From REEB470 sp032117095 (lineage in GTDB: Bacteria; Bacillota; Bacilli; Paenibacillales; YIM-B00363), in assembly GCA_032117095.1 (NCBI GenBank), contig JAULZZ010000060.1:1-5338 (forward strand): 5,338 nucleotides of DNA, given 5' to 3'. The notes below the pieces were generated by a model, which did no database searches, was not told the DNA's origin, and saw only the letters and a program-made list of their open reading frames with translations. A program made the position numbers and the translations under genes. Shown in pieces: positions 4,804 through 5,338 of the stretch. Every line of letters begins with the position of its first letter. Positions within the stretch are counted from its first letter, which is position 1.

Positions 4804-4832
4804 ATTATAAATAAATTAAAAACGACTGTCAA
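4804..4832 (-). promoter_or_regulatory. Perfect consensus sigma-A promoter of the protease gene
   Basis: On the minus strand TTGACA (4832-4827) and TATAAT (4809-4804) are exact consensus boxes with the ideal 17-nt spacer. Transcription should start near 4797, about 33 nt before the ATG. A second TTGACG lies 15 nt further upstream (4847-4842), giving a direct repeat of TTGAC-GT-like sequence that could be a regulator site. A core promoter this strong is unusual for a lone secreted protease. Confidence 0.88.
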
Positions 4833-4912
4833 CAATTTTACCGTCAATATATCCGTTTCCAGAAAATACGATGTTATTCCCCGGGAAAATTGTATAGAAA
4901 ATCTACAAATCA

Positions 4913-4928
4913 CCGCATAATGATGCGG
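4913..4928. other. Perfect small inverted repeat upstream of the protease promoter
   Basis: CCGCAT (4913-4918) and ATGCGG (4923-4928) form a perfect 6-bp palindrome around AATG. No T-run follows on either strand, so it is not a terminator. It lies about 80 nt upstream of the protease -35 and between the two divergent promoters, so an operator is possible but unproven. Confidence 0.35.
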
Positions 4929-4961
4929 ATGGAAAAAAATAACGTGCCTCTCGTAAAGTGA

Positions 4962-5052
4962 TTTTTTGCAAGCAGGTTTATAGGGGTTCCCTGATGTTTT
5001 TTACATGATTTTTTTACACACGCTTTTTTACCACGATACAATCACGTTTTTT
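4962..5052. other. Cluster of five T6-T7 tracts upstream of the tRNA promoter
   Basis: Runs of six or seven T occur at 4962-4967, 4997-5002, 5009-5015, 5024-5029 and 5047-5052. Such A/T tracts bend DNA and can act as UP-like elements for strong stable-RNA promoters. The spacings (centres about 35, 12, 15 and 23 nt apart) are not strictly helical, so net curvature is uncertain. No gene is seen in this stretch. Confidence 0.35.
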
Positions 5053-5086
5053 CTGCATGCCCCCAAAAAGGAGATGCTGTGTGCGA

Positions 5087-5116
5087 TTGCAACACAAACG
5101 GCATCCATGATATACT
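5087..5116 (+). promoter_or_regulatory. Promoter in front of the tRNA-Arg-like sequence
   Basis: TTGCAA (5087-5092) and TATACT (5111-5116) are 18 nt apart, a good sigma-A promoter placing the start near 5123, shortly before the tRNA sequence at 5136. The -10 box is framed by an inverted repeat, CATCCA (5102-5107) and TGGATG (5118-5123), which could be an operator or chance. Confidence 0.65.
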
Positions 5117-5135
5117 TTGGATGAGCTGAATTTAT

Positions 5136-5179
5136 GTCCCAGTAGCTCAGTTGGATAGAGCATGCGCCTTCTGTGCGCC
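5136..5179 (+). tRNA. tRNA-Arg(UCU)-like 5' half, interrupted or degenerate after the anticodon
   Basis: The first 37 nt are a canonical tRNA: acceptor strand GTCCCAG (5136-5142), TA, a perfect D-arm with GCTC (5145-5148), loop AGTTGGATA and GAGC (5158-5161), then the anticodon stem TGCGC and loop CTTCT with anticodon UCU at 5170-5172. From position 37 the sequence departs from any tRNA: the loop ends GT instead of AA, the 3' stem strand is GCGCC (top pair broken), and neither a TTCGA T-loop nor the acceptor complement CTGGGAC follows at the right distance. Degenerate echoes exist (ACAC-GTTCC-GTGT at 5194-5211 and TGGGTAC at 5211-5217). Options are a decayed tRNA, a gene cut by an integrated element or intron at the anticodon loop, or a tRNA-derived small RNA. 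The promoter is intact. Confidence 0.6.
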
Positions 5180-5289
5180 ACGTTGGGATGTGAACACTGT
5201 TCCTTATGTGTGGGTACATTTATGTGTATCTATCACGTAGGATACGCTGAAAAGCCAGTAAAGCATCCCGCTTTGCAAAACGCCCTGCG
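5180..5289 (+). other. Structured non-coding stretch after the tRNA half
   Basis: No gene is seen. Two hairpins can be drawn: GTATC (5226-5230) with GATAC (5241-5245), and GTAAAGC (5258-5264) with GCTTTGC (5270-5276) around ATCCC. Neither is followed by a T-run, so transcripts from the tRNA promoter probably continue into repeat copy 2. I see no recognisable group I intron core within the bases available. Confidence 0.35.
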
Positions 5290-5336
5290 CATACGAATCC
5301 CTTATTGAAAACATAGATCCAGAAGGCTGCCTTTTG
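5290..5336 (+). repeat. Dispersed ~48-nt structured element, copy 2 (at the window edge)
   Basis: It matches copy 1 (3150-3198) in the same orientation: CATACGAA and CTTATTGAAA are identical, and the core agrees at 22 of 25 positions. The hairpin here is stronger: CAGAAGG pairs with CCTTTTG around CTG (5320-5336). The reading frame of the 41-codon ORF is not kept: it meets TAG at 5314-5316 and has no start codon after the TGA at 5248. That favours a conserved RNA or DNA element over a conserved peptide. Anything beyond the edge is unseen. Confidence 0.65.
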
Positions 5337-5338
5337 CG

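Noticed and set aside
5066..5116. Very short ORFs behind AAAAAGGAG near 5072 (GTG 9 codons or ATG 16 codons) as leader peptides
   Set aside because: They lie upstream of and across the tRNA promoter, the ATG is too close to the ribosome site, and the frames are too short to judge.
5136..5338. Group I intron in the tRNA anticodon loop
   Set aside because: The 5' exon ending in U and the location fit, but no convincing internal guide sequence or conserved core is visible in the 166 nt available. Left as one option under the tRNA finding.
1..5338. CRISPR array, insertion sequence or transposase
   Set aside because: No regularly spaced direct repeats and no transposase-like protein in any frame were seen.

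Overview
The window reads as a chromosomal segment of a low-to-mid GC Gram-positive bacterium (Bacillota, most likely Bacilli; the species is not identifiable from sequence alone). The pointers are strong AGGAGG-type ribosome binding sites, promoters close to the sigma-A consensus, a type II NADH dehydrogenase with a Rex-like operator in front of it, and intrinsic terminators after most transcription units.

Left part (1-1731). The 5' two thirds of the N-terminal half of rsmB (16S rRNA m5C967 methyltransferase) runs leftwards off the window edge. It is divergent from rpsT (ribosomal protein S20), which has a near-perfect promoter and a UUG start behind a very strong Shine-Dalgarno. rpsT converges on a leftward two-gene unit made of ndh (type II NADH:quinone oxidoreductase) and a 90-residue protein of unknown function 2 nt behind it. 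That unit ends in an intrinsic terminator that overlaps the last stop codon.

Middle part (2928-3471). About 540 bases hold no recognised large gene but are dense in signals: a Rex-box-like palindrome over the putative -35 of ndh, a rightward 41-codon ORF for a putative exported peptide with its stop inside the loop of a rightward terminator, one copy of a dispersed ~48-nt element, a leftward GC-rich terminator and a long imperfect inverted repeat that reaches the stop codon of the next gene.

Right part (3472-5338). A leftward gene encodes a secreted subtilisin-family (S8) serine protease with an intact Asp/His/Asn/Ser set. It has an unusual, AT-rich, helical insertion between Asp and His, and 12 cysteines after the signal peptide. 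Its promoter is a perfect TTGACA-17-TATAAT. Further right, a good promoter drives a tRNA-Arg(UCU)-like sequence that is canonical only up to the anticodon and then diverges. It is followed by hairpins and the second copy of the dispersed element, which reaches the window edge.

How the parts fit together: rsmB and rpsT are ribosome genes; ndh feeds electrons from NADH to quinone and looks redox-controlled. The segment from the first dispersed repeat to the second, containing the protease and the broken tRNA, looks like an accessory block. The strongest candidates for something undescribed are the repeated structured element, the 41-codon peptide beside it, the interrupted tRNA and the cysteine-rich protease.
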